DNA of 41,662 bases. Origin: UMGS1696 sp964634795 (GTDB taxonomy: Bacteria > Bacillota > Clostridia > Oscillospirales > CAG-272). The notes beneath the pieces were generated by a model. The model was not told the DNA's origin. It made no database searches and saw only the letters and a program-made list of their open reading frames with translations. The stretch is taken from positions 1 to 41,662 of the forward strand of contig CAZWLL010000019.1 in NCBI GenBank assembly GCA_964634795.1, written 5' to 3'. Positions 27,106-35,511 of the stretch are shown piece after piece. Each line of letters opens with the position of its first letter. Within the stretch, counting starts at the first letter, position 1. The translations under genes and the position numbers were made by a program.

Positions 27106-27906
27106 ATGTTTTATGAATTCAGTCACTCATTATCTGCCGATTATTTCACTGTAGAGCACGGCTGTAATTTCGATTTTCCCGCTCACATGCACCATTGCTT
27201 CGAACTGCTGTGTGTTCTCGAAGGAGAAATGCATGTTGAAATCGACGAGGTCGGATATGACATGGTACAGGGAGACGCGGCAATGATTTTCTCAAATCAA
27301 ATACATTCGATGAAAACCGTCGGCTCCTCAAAGCATGTACTGACAGTTTTTTCTCCGCGGCTTATCAGCGCGTATTCCGAAAAAACATCGGGTAAAATCC
27401 CGCTCAACAACATTTTCCGTCCCGATATGTTCTACATCAACAAGCTTGAATCATTCAGCAAGCAAACACCGATAATCGATGTCAAAGGTCTTCTCTATTC
27501 GATTTGCGGAGAGTTTGATGCCGTAACCGAATATCATGTTAACGAGGCAAAATCGAACATACTTCTTTACAATATATTTAAGTTTATCGAAGCAAATTAC
27601 AATAAAAACTGCATGCTGTCCAACCTCGCAAAATATACGGGATATGACTACGCATATATTTCAAGATACTTTCGTAAAACAGTCGGAATATCATATAACG
27701 ACTATGTAAATCAGTACAGAATCTCGAAAGCCTGCTATCTGTTGCAAAACAACGAAATGAGTATACTCGAGATATCAAATGAATGCGGCTTCAACTCGCT
27801 TAGAAGCCTCAACCGCCATTTCAAGGAACAGCTCGGAATGCCTCCCGCCGATTACAGAAAGCTGATAAAAGATCGCCTTGATACGATAAACCATGACAAT
27901 ATTTAA
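27106..27906 (+). CDS. AraC/XylS family transcriptional regulator
   Basis: A 266-residue activator. An N-terminal cupin sensor domain (residues ~15-95; FPAHMHHCFELLCVLEGEMHVEID and the MVQGDAAMIFSNQIHS strand) probably binds sugar. The C-terminal double helix-turn-helix DNA-binding domain spans ~165-262 (MLSNLAKYTGYDYAYISRYF, LEISNECGFNSLRSLNRHFK). It is divergent from xylA, so the likely role is xylose or xylo-oligosaccharide control of that operon. No convincing ribosome site precedes ATG 27106, so the start is moderately certain. The ligand is inferred from context only. Confidence 0.9.
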   Translation: MFYEFSHSLSADYFTVEHGCNFDFPAHMHHCFELLCVLEGEMHVEIDEVGYDMVQGDAAMIFSNQIHSMKTVGSSKHVLTVFSPRLISAYSEKTSGKIPLNNIFRPDMFYINKLESFSKQTPIIDVKGLLYSICGEFDAVTEYHVNEAKSNILLYNIFKFIEANYNKNCMLSNLAKYTGYDYAYISRYFRKTVGISYNDYVNQYRISKACYLLQNNEMSILEISNECGFNSLRSLNRHFKEQLGMPPADYRKLIKDRLDTINHDNI

Positions 27907-27953
27907 GAAAGCGCTTCTTTAAAGTTGATTTATTCAGCGTAACATTTATAGAT

Positions 27954-27987
27954 AATCCCCCGATTTCATGCCGAATCGAGGGATTAT
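27954..27987 (+). terminator. Intrinsic terminator between convergent genes
   Basis: Arms AATCCCCCGATT (27954-27965) and AATCGAGGGATT (27974-27985) pair with one mismatch and an eight-base loop, followed by ATTTTACTTATT. It can serve both the AraC gene and the opposite-strand anchored protein. Confidence 0.78.
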
Positions 27988-27988
27988 T

Positions 27989-29386
27989 TTACTTATTATT
28001 CTTCTTAGGTGACTTAGGGGACGACTGAACGTACACTATCACGATTATAGCCGCAGCTAAAACAGCTATAGTAGCGATGAGCACTGCTATACTGTTTTCC
28101 GAGTCCTCTGCTGATGCATCGGACGCCACCAGCTCTTCGGCAAGGTTTTCGTTCTTGTACTCTTTTGATACCTGCTCGACTATTGTTCCGCCGGGAACCT
28201 CTTCTTCCGCTTCGGTTTCTTTACTTACCTCCGCCGTTTTATCGGTTGATCCGCATATTGTCACCTCGGACAGCTGAAAAGTTCCCGCTCGTGCGCCTTT
28301 CGCGTAAAATCTGAAATACGAATAAGACTCATCACACTCAACCGTTGTCGAAAAGTAAGTGTAATTCACGTTTTCGAAAAAATCATCATCACCCGAAATA
28401 ATGGTCGTCCAGTTTTTTCCGTCATTTGATCCATCCAAACGCCATTTTTGGGGATTTCGTCCTTCGTATTCCTTTGTGTCATTTGCGGTTGCCATAAGCA
28501 AACCCGTAACAAAATACTGCTGTCTGCATTTTATTATCGAATACAGCGGAAATTCTCCCGTACAGAATTTTGTATACACGCTTCCGTCCCACAGCATGTC
28601 GGCACTTTCATTCGGATTTCCGCCTGTTCCGTCTACAAACTCATAACTTTTAATTATGGATAAGCCAAGTGCTTCGGCAGCTTCCTTTGCTTCCGAGCTC
28701 TGTCTTGCTCCGGCGCCGCCGAATTCAAGGTATGACCAGTTTGAACTGTCGATTTCACCTTCTCCGATTTCGTCAGACCACGTAAAGAAATATGACAGCT
28801 CGCCTTCTTCATTTATATCGCAGAAGGCAAAATCCGCAAGCAGCTTCGCACCGTCTTCCAAAGTAAAGCTTTCCGGTACATATTTGTATTCGATTATATA
28901 ACCGTTATTTTCTTTTCTATAACCTATCTTAGAATATTTAGGCTCTTTGCCATGAATAGTGCGGATTGGATTGATTTCGTCGGGAAGAAGCTGAATCATA
29001 CGCTGACCGTCCTGCCATGTATCTCCGTACACATCATTTTCGTCTATATAAAGGTATATACAGTCATTCTTATATTTACCGTCTGAGTTGAATGTAAAAT
29101 CGTCATCGTATATCTCGAAAAGAAAATATATTGCTTCATCATCATACATCACCGATACATAAGCAACAGAACCGCCCGGAAGCTTTCCATTGTAATCATT
29201 GCCTCCGGTTACATTCATAAGTCTTGTACGTGTTGTTTTATACCATATTTTATCGATGCTTCCGTCAATGACAGGTGTACCGTATTTTGCCGTTAATGTC
29301 TGTCCGATAGCCGACACAGGCACGGACAGCACCGCGAGAGCAGTCACCATAACCATTGTAAGAAGTAGTGATGCGATTTTTTTCAT
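27989..29386 (-). CDS. Membrane-anchored secreted protein with CBM9/DOMON-like and discoidin-like domains
   Basis: A 465-residue surface protein. A signal peptide (1-26, ending VPVSA) precedes a CBM9/DOMON-like beta sandwich (about 30-215; typical opening TPVIDGSIDKIWYKT). A discoidin/F5-8C-like domain follows (about 240-390; NPQKWRLDGSNDGKNW and SYFRFYAKGARAG). A Glu/Ser-rich linker and one C-terminal membrane helix with a basic tail (SPKSPKKNNK) end it. No catalytic motif is visible, so it is probably a glycan-binding adhesin or substrate-capturing protein. ATG 29386 (MKKIASLLL) is the start; the frame extends three codons to a TTG. A perfect promoter lies upstream. Proximity to xylose genes suggests plant polysaccharide binding. 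Confidence 0.8.
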   Translation of the reverse strand: MKKIASLLLTMVMVTALAVLSVPVSAIGQTLTAKYGTPVIDGSIDKIWYKTTRTRLMNVTGGNDYNGKLPGGSVAYVSVMYDDEAIYFLFEIYDDDFTFNSDGKYKNDCIYLYIDENDVYGDTWQDGQRMIQLLPDEINPIRTIHGKEPKYSKIGYRKENNGYIIEYKYVPESFTLEDGAKLLADFAFCDINEEGELSYFFTWSDEIGEGEIDSSNWSYLEFGGAGARQSSEAKEAAEALGLSIIKSYEFVDGTGGNPNESADMLWDGSVYTKFCTGEFPLYSIIKCRQQYFVTGLLMATANDTKEYEGRNPQKWRLDGSNDGKNWTTIISGDDDFFENVNYTYFSTTVECDESYSYFRFYAKGARAGTFQLSEVTICGSTDKTAEVSKETEAEEEVPGGTIVEQVSKEYKNENLAEELVASDASAEDSENSIAVLIATIAVLAAAIIVIVYVQSSPKSPKKNNK

Positions 29387-29448
29387 TAGTAACAATTTCC
29401 TTATTTCAGTTTATGCGAAATATATTAAAACTACATATTCTATTACTT

Positions 29449-29477
29449 ATTATAATATTACAGATATGTTTTGTCAA
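29449..29477 (-). promoter_or_regulatory. Promoter of the membrane-anchored CBM-like protein
   Basis: Perfect TTGACA (29472-29477), 17-base spacer, TATAAT (29449-29454) on the minus strand, leader about 55 nt. Confidence 0.85.
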
Positions 29478-29492
29478 CCGATTTTTGCAAAC

Positions 29493-29567
29493 TCGGATGT
29501 ATTGCATTATTCGCGTCTTCATAGTATAATATTATCGGAGAATATCCGAGTTCTTGACAATTCGGAT
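29493..29567 (+). promoter_or_regulatory. Esterase promoter with TCGGA/TCCGA repeats
   Basis: TTGCAT (29502-29507), 17-base spacer, TATAAT (29525-29530). TCGGAT occurs at 29493-29498. Just after the -10, TCGGA (29535-29539), TCCGA (29545-29549) and TCGGAT (29562-29567) form two mutually exclusive hairpins or an operator array. Purpose unknown. Confidence 0.65.
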
Positions 29568-29595
29568 ATTCCCGAAAACATAACCGAGGCTGACT

Positions 29596-30351
29596 ATGAC
29601 AACTGATTACAATATTCCATACGGCGAGCTCAATGAGCAAAAGCTCGACTATTACAAAACCGATAATGCCGAAAATGCTCCGCTTTTTATTTACTTTCAC
29701 GGCGGTGGACTCGAATGCGGAGATAAGGGCAACGGCTCTCCCGCTGCATTCGAATATTTGATGACGCATGGCATAAGCGTCGTATCTGCGGACTACAGAA
29801 TATATCCGAATGCACATTTTCCGGATTTTCTTATCGATGCCGCTAAGTGTACGGCATGGTGCACGAAGAATTTAAAATACAGCAAACTGTATATAGGCGG
29901 ACAAAGCGCGGGCGGCTATATATCAATGATGCTGGCTTTCGATAAAAAATATCTTGCGGCTTATAATATCGATGCGGCGAACAAAAGTATTGTCGCAGGT
30001 TATTATCTCGATGCCGGACAGCCGACAGTACATTATAATATACTCCGTGAACGCGGACTCGACACAAGATTAATACGTGTTGACGATGCCGCACCCGTAT
30101 ACTTTATCGAACAGCCGGATAACCCCGATAATTTGCCGAAATATGAAATTACCGTATCGGATAACGACATGGTTTGCAGACTGGAGCAGAATATGATGCT
30201 GTATCGCAGCATGCTCCATATGGGATACCCCGAAAATAAGGTTAAGCTCGTAATAATGAAAGGCTTCACTCATTGCGGTTACGGAGGTGTCATAGACCCG
30301 GACGGATACTCGAAATACGGAAAAATGATTGAAAATTTCATCCGCGGATAA
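29596..30351 (+). CDS. Alpha/beta hydrolase, probable carboxyl/acetyl esterase
   Basis: A 251-residue cytoplasmic esterase of the hormone-sensitive-lipase/acetylesterase type. It has the oxyanion HGGG (35-38), nucleophile Ser104 in GGQSAGG, a likely acid in VSDND near residue 188, and catalytic His226 (GFTHCGYGG). ATG 29596 has GAGG seven bases upstream. It is transcribed alone from a promoter with TCGGA/TCCGA repeats and ends at a bidirectional terminator. Between xylan-related genes and a glycan-modification operon it may remove acetyl or acyl groups from xylo-oligosaccharides. The substrate is inferred. Confidence 0.85.
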   Translation: MTTDYNIPYGELNEQKLDYYKTDNAENAPLFIYFHGGGLECGDKGNGSPAAFEYLMTHGISVVSADYRIYPNAHFPDFLIDAAKCTAWCTKNLKYSKLYIGGQSAGGYISMMLAFDKKYLAAYNIDAANKSIVAGYYLDAGQPTVHYNILRERGLDTRLIRVDDAAPVYFIEQPDNPDNLPKYEITVSDNDMVCRLEQNMMLYRSMLHMGYPENKVKLVIMKGFTHCGYGGVIDPDGYSKYGKMIENFIRG

Positions 30352-30360
30352 AAAAACAGC

Positions 30361-30403
30361 GGGCTATTCAAGTCAACATGATTTTCTTGAATAGCCCATA
30401 TTT
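30361..30403 (+). terminator. Bidirectional intrinsic terminator
   Basis: Perfect 12-bp stem GGGCTATTCAAG (30361-30372) / CTTGAATAGCCC (30386-30397). It is followed by ATATTTTTTG on the plus strand and by GCTGTTTTTT on the minus strand, closing both the esterase and the dlt-like operon. Confidence 0.92.
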
Positions 30404-30451
30404 TTTGTTTCAAATTGATTTTATCACGAATCACGCATAGCTAAGTATATT

Positions 30452-32278
30452 TCAGCTTTCTCCCTGAACTATCGAAAGCAGCTTTTCCGCTGTCACATCG
30501 TTTGAGATGTGATTTCTTTTAACGGCATAAAGCGACTGACCAAGTCCACGCACAAGCTGCTGCCCCCCCCAGTTTGTCGAAAATGTTACGCTGTAGCCTT
30601 CTTCGACAGCTATTCTCGCCGCATTATCCGTAATCTTTCCCTTAGGGTACGACAGTGCGAGTACATCATCGGTACGCAAATTCTCAAGGAGCTCCCTCGA
30701 TTTTACGAGATCGTCACGTACGGCATCAATATACTCTTCCTCTGTTTCATCGGCAAGCATACCCATGTCATATCTTGCGTTTTCCTCGTAGCTTTCACTT
30801 CTGTGCATGTCATATGTATGGCTCTGCAGAGATATCACTCCCGATTCCGTCATTTCCTCAGCTTCTTTTTCGCCGAAATGCGGTATTATCGCCTCATCGG
30901 TATCAAGATATGTATCTTTTCCGAAGCTTGTGCCGACTATAAAAATTACCGCTTTCATTCCGAGTTCTTTCAGTATAGGATATGCGTACTCATAATTGCT
31001 GTAATATCCGTCATCAAATGTAATAAGCACGGGTTTATCGGGAAGCTCTCCCCCGTAATAAACATAATTCACCATATCGCTAAGCGTTATCGCGGTATAT
31101 CCGTTTTCGGCGAGAGTTTCCATATGCATACGGAACGTCTCAGGCGTAACTGTCATATCGTTCGGCTCTTCACTTATATTATGATACATAAGCACGGGAA
31201 CATTCTTTGTGTATTCGTCTGCATCCTGCTGCTTGGCATCAAAATATGTACTGTAATATTCCGCGGCATTTTCCGCCGTAACCAAATATCCGAAATCATC
31301 AGGAATATAGACGCTGTCATCGCCGAATATTCTCGCTGCTGCCATATGTCCGACATTGTTGCGGAAATGTGTGCGGTCATAGAAATATCTGGGTTCAAAG
31401 CTTACAGAAGAGTATGAAAAATCCCAAAAATCCACAACCTCCGCAAGGCGAGTGTAAAACGAGCATACCGCGTCGGGATAAAAATTATTCATGTACTCAT
31501 AGTAAACAGGTGCGGCAACCACAATGAGATTAACTCCGTTGTCATCACACATTGAGACAATATTCTTCACGCTGTTTATGCAGTCATCAACAGCCGGCAA
31601 AAGGTAATTTCCGTGCGGATAATCCGTAAATTCGGGATAAGCCTTGAAATAGCTCTCGAGGTCGGATATCGGCTCAATATCTCGTCTGCGTTTGTCATAT
31701 GCTCCTGTTTTTTCGTCGAATATATTGAAATATTGCGACAGCCATGTACGCTGATTGTATGCTTTCAGTTTGGCCACACCATATGACGGGGTTGCGAGAA
31801 GGAAGCGCGAGTAGAACTCCAATGGATTAGAACCGTCTACGCGCGGCATCATCGAATGCGTATATTTATTCGATTCCTCATCATACACTGCCCCGTTGTC
31901 AATATAAACATTCAGCACCAGGTTTTTAACTGTATAGTTTTCAATCATGTATGACACCATTTGCTCTACATCAAGCATGTCGGCACCGTACATAATCATG
32001 TTGTAAAAATCGGCATTAAGATATTTTCCGAAGTCTTCGGTCGGAAAAGAAGAGGTAGATGAGCACCCGATTATATAAGAATCGTACTCCGTGTAGTGTT
32101 CATCCAAATATGATATTTTCGCGGTTCTCGGATTGTTAGTTATATCATAGCTGTACCAGTTCATTATTTTATCGCCGAACACACCGAAAGGGTCTGTTGC
32201 CAAGTTGAACACACATATCAAAATGAGCATCAGCGCGACAGTGATAAAAAACATTTCCAACCATTTCTTAGACTTCAT
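30452..32278 (-). CDS. SGNH/DltD-like domain fused to NodB polysaccharide deacetylase
   Basis: A 608-residue bimodular surface enzyme. An N-terminal membrane anchor (about 8-27) is followed by an SGNH/AlgX-DltD-like domain (about 45-340) with block I GCSSTSS (71-77) and a DxxH motif (Asp301, His304 in FYDRTHFRN). The C-terminal NodB domain (about 360-605) has TFDDG (420-424), SHTYDMH with His487 and His492, and YPKG (544-547). In dlt and alginate systems the SGNH protein works with an MBOAT in acyl transfer, while NodB enzymes remove N- or O-acetyl groups. It is the last gene of the six-gene operon, with AGAGGG before ATG 32278. A C8 tract (30563-30570) interrupts codons 570-572. Confidence 0.85.
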   Translation of the reverse strand: MKSKKWLEMFFITVALMLILICVFNLATDPFGVFGDKIMNWYSYDITNNPRTAKISYLDEHYTEYDSYIIGCSSTSSFPTEDFGKYLNADFYNMIMYGADMLDVEQMVSYMIENYTVKNLVLNVYIDNGAVYDEESNKYTHSMMPRVDGSNPLEFYSRFLLATPSYGVAKLKAYNQRTWLSQYFNIFDEKTGAYDKRRRDIEPISDLESYFKAYPEFTDYPHGNYLLPAVDDCINSVKNIVSMCDDNGVNLIVVAAPVYYEYMNNFYPDAVCSFYTRLAEVVDFWDFSYSSVSFEPRYFYDRTHFRNNVGHMAAARIFGDDSVYIPDDFGYLVTAENAAEYYSTYFDAKQQDADEYTKNVPVLMYHNISEEPNDMTVTPETFRMHMETLAENGYTAITLSDMVNYVYYGGELPDKPVLITFDDGYYSNYEYAYPILKELGMKAVIFIVGTSFGKDTYLDTDEAIIPHFGEKEAEEMTESGVISLQSHTYDMHRSESYEENARYDMGMLADETEEEYIDAVRDDLVKSRELLENLRTDDVLALSYPKGKITDNAARIAVEEGYSVTFSTNWGGQQLVRGLGQSLYAVKRNHISNDVTAEKLLSIVQGES

Positions 32279-32319
32279 TAACTTGCCCTCTTTGCGATAA
32301 CGTGATATTCACTATGGTA

Positions 32320-32871
32320 TTATAATATTCCCTTTCCGTTCCATTTAAGTACCGTTTTGTATCCGAGCTTCGCATACCACCGAGATACGCCTGTGTAATG
32401 TATATAGCTGTAATCAAAGCCTTCGTCACGGAATATTTCGGTTACATTTTTTATCATGTTTAAGCCTATACCGCGATTTCTGTATTCGGGAAGCGTACCT
32501 ACACATCCCGGACCTCCTATTTTTATCTTTTTTCCGTTTAATGTGTATTCTCCCATATCATCTACTATACAAAAGCTTACAACTTCACCGTTTATAAACG
32601 CGCAGTATATTTTCTCGTCTTCCTTAAAGTAGTCAACCCAGTCATCCGCAACACGATAAACATCATGCTTCAGTTTGTCGTAATCCCCACTGAAATAACC
32701 GAATGAAACATTACCGTCGGGTTTTCTGTCATACAACATAGGGTTGAACTCATTAAGCGGAAGCATCATCTCCTCCGCAACAGCGGTATCGGGGATATTT
32801 TTAATATGCTCCTGTTCGAAAAATCCGGGATGCATCATGTTAAACAGATTGATATAATCCTGTTTTGTCAT
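32320..32871 (-). CDS. GNAT family N-acetyltransferase
   Basis: A 183-residue single-domain GNAT. The acyl-CoA pyrophosphate-binding motif is GTLPEYRNRGIGLNMI (about 130-145), followed by the aromatic YIHYTGVSRWYAKLGYKTV segment typical of the family. AGAAGG precedes ATG 32871. It is the fifth gene of the operon, 24 bp after the MBOAT gene and 41 bp before the SGNH-NodB gene. With an adenylation enzyme, carrier protein and MBOAT beside it, it may acylate the carried group or a sugar amine. The true substrate is unknown. Confidence 0.85.
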   Translation of the reverse strand: MTKQDYINLFNMMHPGFFEQEHIKNIPDTAVAEEMMLPLNEFNPMLYDRKPDGNVSFGYFSGDYDKLKHDVYRVADDWVDYFKEDEKIYCAFINGEVVSFCIVDDMGEYTLNGKKIKIGGPGCVGTLPEYRNRGIGLNMIKNVTEIFRDEGFDYSYIHYTGVSRWYAKLGYKTVLKWNGKGIL

Positions 32872-32895
32872 ACTTTTATACCTTCTTTCATGTTA

Positions 32896-34479
32896 TCAGT
32901 ATTGCTTATAAATAAACTCGGACGAAATATATGAGCCGCGCATAATTCCGAATATCAATATCACAATAAGCGATGTCAGCAGGACAATAAACTGTACAGC
33001 GCCTTTTTTTTCGTTGATTACCGATATAACATTCTTACCGCATTTTTCTTCATAAAACTCGACTGCGAGAAGAAACAGCACAGAAACACCGATCACTATA
33101 TAATCCGATACTGTTATACCCATATTCGTAAGCGTACCGTTCCACAGCTCATTCAAGCATACTTCAGACGGTGTGAATGTTTTAAGTATCAGCTGTCCCG
33201 CGACAATAAGTCTGGGGGATCTGGTAATATATCTGCCGATAAATACAATCACAGCGGTACGAAGCATTGAGAATGCTTTCCAGCCGTGTGAATCCGCATT
33301 TATTTTCAGTTTTTTCTTTATTGAGGAATAAATGCCTGCGAACAGAACCGATGACGTGATAATCGTTCCGTTATAAAAACCGTAAGCGATATACCTGAAG
33401 TTTGCTCCGTGCCATATACCGATAATCAAGTATATAATAAATGTAGCAACGGTTGTAGAAAGTATTTTTCCGAATTTACCGCCTATTTTATTTCTCGACC
33501 ATTTTCCGAGCTTTCCGAAAGACTTTGAAAGTGAAAGAGGATAGAAAACATAGTCTCTCATCCATCCTCCGAGAGTAATATGCCAACGTCTCCAATATTC
33601 CGCCAATGACAGCGCAAAAATAGGCCTTTTGAAATTTTCCTCCATAGTAATGCCGAATAATTTTGCGGCTCCTATCGAGATATCAATTCCGCCCGAAAAA
33701 TCGCAGTACAAATTGATGCAGTACATCAGCACAGAAAACGCGGCAACAGCACCGCCGTAGCTGTCATATGAACCGAAAAAGGCCGAGACAACCACTGCGG
33801 CACGGTCGGCAATCACCATTTTTTTGAAGTAACCCCACAGCATACGCTGAATTCCGTCTCTGATGTTATCTGTATCAAGTTCAGACGGAGAGGTGAGCTG
33901 GCATTCCAACTGATCATACCTTGAAATAGGACCTTGTACGATTTGCGGGAAGAATGACACAAAAAGCAAATATTTCAAAAAATTGTGCTGAGCCTTATAT
34001 TTTCCCCTGTAGCAGTCTACCGTATACCCGATAGACTGAAATATATAAAAAGAAACACCAAGCGGTATAATAAGACTCGGTACACTCACTTCTGCCGTAA
34101 TTCCGCACGCTTTAAGCAATGAAACCGCAACATTGACGGTAAAGTCAAGATATTTCAGTACATACAGCATTCCGAACAATACCGCACATACAGCGGCTAC
34201 AATCGCTTTTTTCTTTTTTACGGTTTCCTCATGGCTTTTTTTATCGCTTTTCGGAATAAGCGATTTCTTCTCATTCAGCTTCTCGAGAAATATACCCGCG
34301 AAAAAAGTAACGGCAGCCGTAAATATCAGGTACAGTACGGTCTTGTATCCGCCGCCGTACATATAAAAAACAAAGCTTGCCGCAAGCAGGGCACACCATG
34401 CGTATTTTTTCGGTATAATATAGTATATTAAAACTGTGACGGCAAGGAATACGATAAATGAAACCGATATAAAGCTCAT
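32896..34479 (-). CDS. MBOAT family membrane O-acyltransferase, DltB/AlgI-like
   Basis: A 527-residue polytopic membrane acyltransferase. Conserved MBOAT histidines are His300 in YWRRWHITLGGWMRDY and the presumed catalytic His357 in IGIWHGANF. FFPQIVQGPISRYDQ is the usual upstream family motif. In DltB and AlgI this protein moves an acyl group from the carrier side to a sugar or lipid acceptor outside. Its start ATG overlaps the carrier-protein stop (ATGA), implying translational coupling. The neighbouring carrier and ligase make a DltB-like role more likely than AlgI-type acetylation. Confidence 0.92.
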   Translation of the reverse strand: MSFISVSFIVFLAVTVLIYYIIPKKYAWCALLAASFVFYMYGGGYKTVLYLIFTAAVTFFAGIFLEKLNEKKSLIPKSDKKSHEETVKKKKAIVAAVCAVLFGMLYVLKYLDFTVNVAVSLLKACGITAEVSVPSLIIPLGVSFYIFQSIGYTVDCYRGKYKAQHNFLKYLLFVSFFPQIVQGPISRYDQLECQLTSPSELDTDNIRDGIQRMLWGYFKKMVIADRAAVVVSAFFGSYDSYGGAVAAFSVLMYCINLYCDFSGGIDISIGAAKLFGITMEENFKRPIFALSLAEYWRRWHITLGGWMRDYVFYPLSLSKSFGKLGKWSRNKIGGKFGKILSTTVATFIIYLIIGIWHGANFRYIAYGFYNGTIITSSVLFAGIYSSIKKKLKINADSHGWKAFSMLRTAVIVFIGRYITRSPRLIVAGQLILKTFTPSEVCLNELWNGTLTNMGITVSDYIVIGVSVLFLLAVEFYEEKCGKNVISVINEKKGAVQFIVLLTSLIVILIFGIMRGSYISSEFIYKQY

Positions 34480-34718
34480 CAGTCGTTTTTAGATTCGATT
34501 AACTTAAGAATTGCGTCAACCGAATTGAAATTTTCGGGAAGCAGGTCATCGACATTGATCTCAACGTCGAACTCTGACATTATTTCGGTCACAATCGCAA
34601 CTATGTCAAGTGATTCTATCAGTCCGTCGTCTATAAGAGCCGTCTCCGTCTCAAAATCCACATCAGGACAAATATCCGTCAATATTGCGATTAATTTCTC
34701 TCTTTTTTCGTTTTTCAT
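34479..34718 (-). CDS. Acyl carrier protein, DltC-like
   Basis: A 79-residue acidic four-helix carrier. Ser36 in DDGLIESLDIV is the 4'-phosphopantetheine site; DltC and ACPs share the D/E-S-L core. AAAGGG precedes ATG 34718. It lies four bases after the large GNAT gene and overlaps the MBOAT start by one base. The context (adenylation ligase and MBOAT) points to carriage of an amino acid or other acid for extracellular transfer, not to fatty acid synthesis. The cargo is unknown. Confidence 0.92.
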   Translation of the reverse strand: MKNEKREKLIAILTDICPDVDFETETALIDDGLIESLDIVAIVTEIMSEFDVEINVDDLLPENFNSVDAILKLIESKND

Positions 34719-34722
34719 CTTA

Positions 34723-35511
34723 TTACCCTTTCCTATATATAAGCACCGAGGATTTCATTCCGTCGGCGGTATAACCGTTTTTTTCATATATTTTTTCAGC
34801 CGGAGCATACCCCTCACGAACCCAAACCTGTCCGTTTTTCGGTATCATTGCATTATATGCTTTGACAAGCTTTCCGCCGATTCCGTGACCTCTCGAGTTT
34901 TGTGATACGCACAGATGTCTCAGTTCATATGCTGAGCGTTTTTTCTCAAAATGCAGAAGTGCAGATGGTTCGCTGCCGTCGTCATAAAACAAAAATCTGT
35001 TTTCGCATACAGCGGCAGTTATCTCATCATCATCGGGGAGGCAGCCTGTTAGCTCATTAAAGCTCGAATACAACAGCTTCTTCACAATATCCTTGTCTTC
35101 TTCATTCGCGTATCGAATGTTTTCGGGAAGCTCATCAGAAACATCTCCGTTTTGCCTGAAACTCATGCGGCATCGACAGAACTCCCGCTCAAAACCGATG
35201 CTTTCGAGAACACTGTCCGCCGCTCTGAGTTCTGTATCTTTATCACGGTATGCTGTTTCCGCAACTACCGTTCCGTGTACAAATGAAATGTCGGGGATGT
35301 CGCCCTTTTTCATACAATAATATAGTGACGAGAAATCTCCTTTAAGTAAAAATATAAATAAACTCTCGCCCGACTCACATGCTGTAATTCTGTCAGCCGA
35401 AATATATTTTACTGCCGTTTCCTTCGGCATAAACCAGTTTGACACATAATCCCTGCCGAAATGCGACATAATCAGCTTATTAAGCTCATCAATGCAGTTT
35501 ATTTTTTTCAT
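34723..35511 (-). CDS. Two-domain GNAT-like acetyltransferase
   Basis: A 262-residue protein whose C-terminal ~130 residues are a clear GNAT domain (RHLCVSQNSRGHGIGGKLV coenzyme-binding loop, VWVREGYAPAEKIYEKNGY). The N-terminal ~120 residues are divergent and may be a degenerate second GNAT copy. AAGGA precedes ATG 35511, which overlaps the end of the ligase gene by 23 bp, so expression is coupled. A GNAT between the adenylation enzyme and carrier protein is not part of the classical dltABCD set. It could acylate the amino group of the carried residue or of the acceptor. Function is open. Confidence 0.82.
   Translation of the reverse strand: MKKINCIDELNKLIMSHFGRDYVSNWFMPKETAVKYISADRITACESGESLFIFLLKGDFSSLYYCMKKGDIPDISFVHGTVVAETAYRDKDTELRAADSVLESIGFEREFCRCRMSFRQNGDVSDELPENIRYANEEDKDIVKKLLYSSFNELTGCLPDDDEITAAVCENRFLFYDDGSEPSALLHFEKKRSAYELRHLCVSQNSRGHGIGGKLVKAYNAMIPKNGQVWVREGYAPAEKIYEKNGYTADGMKSSVLIYRKG

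Noticed and set aside
30509..31417. 302-codon open frame on the plus strand
   Set aside because: Antisense to the NodB half of the SGNH-NodB gene; composition is that of a reverse-strand shadow.
34479..34718. Carrier protein as fatty-acid AcpP
   Set aside because: Neighbours are a ligase and an MBOAT and the serine context is ESLDIV rather than the AcpP DSLD; no fatty acid synthesis genes nearby.
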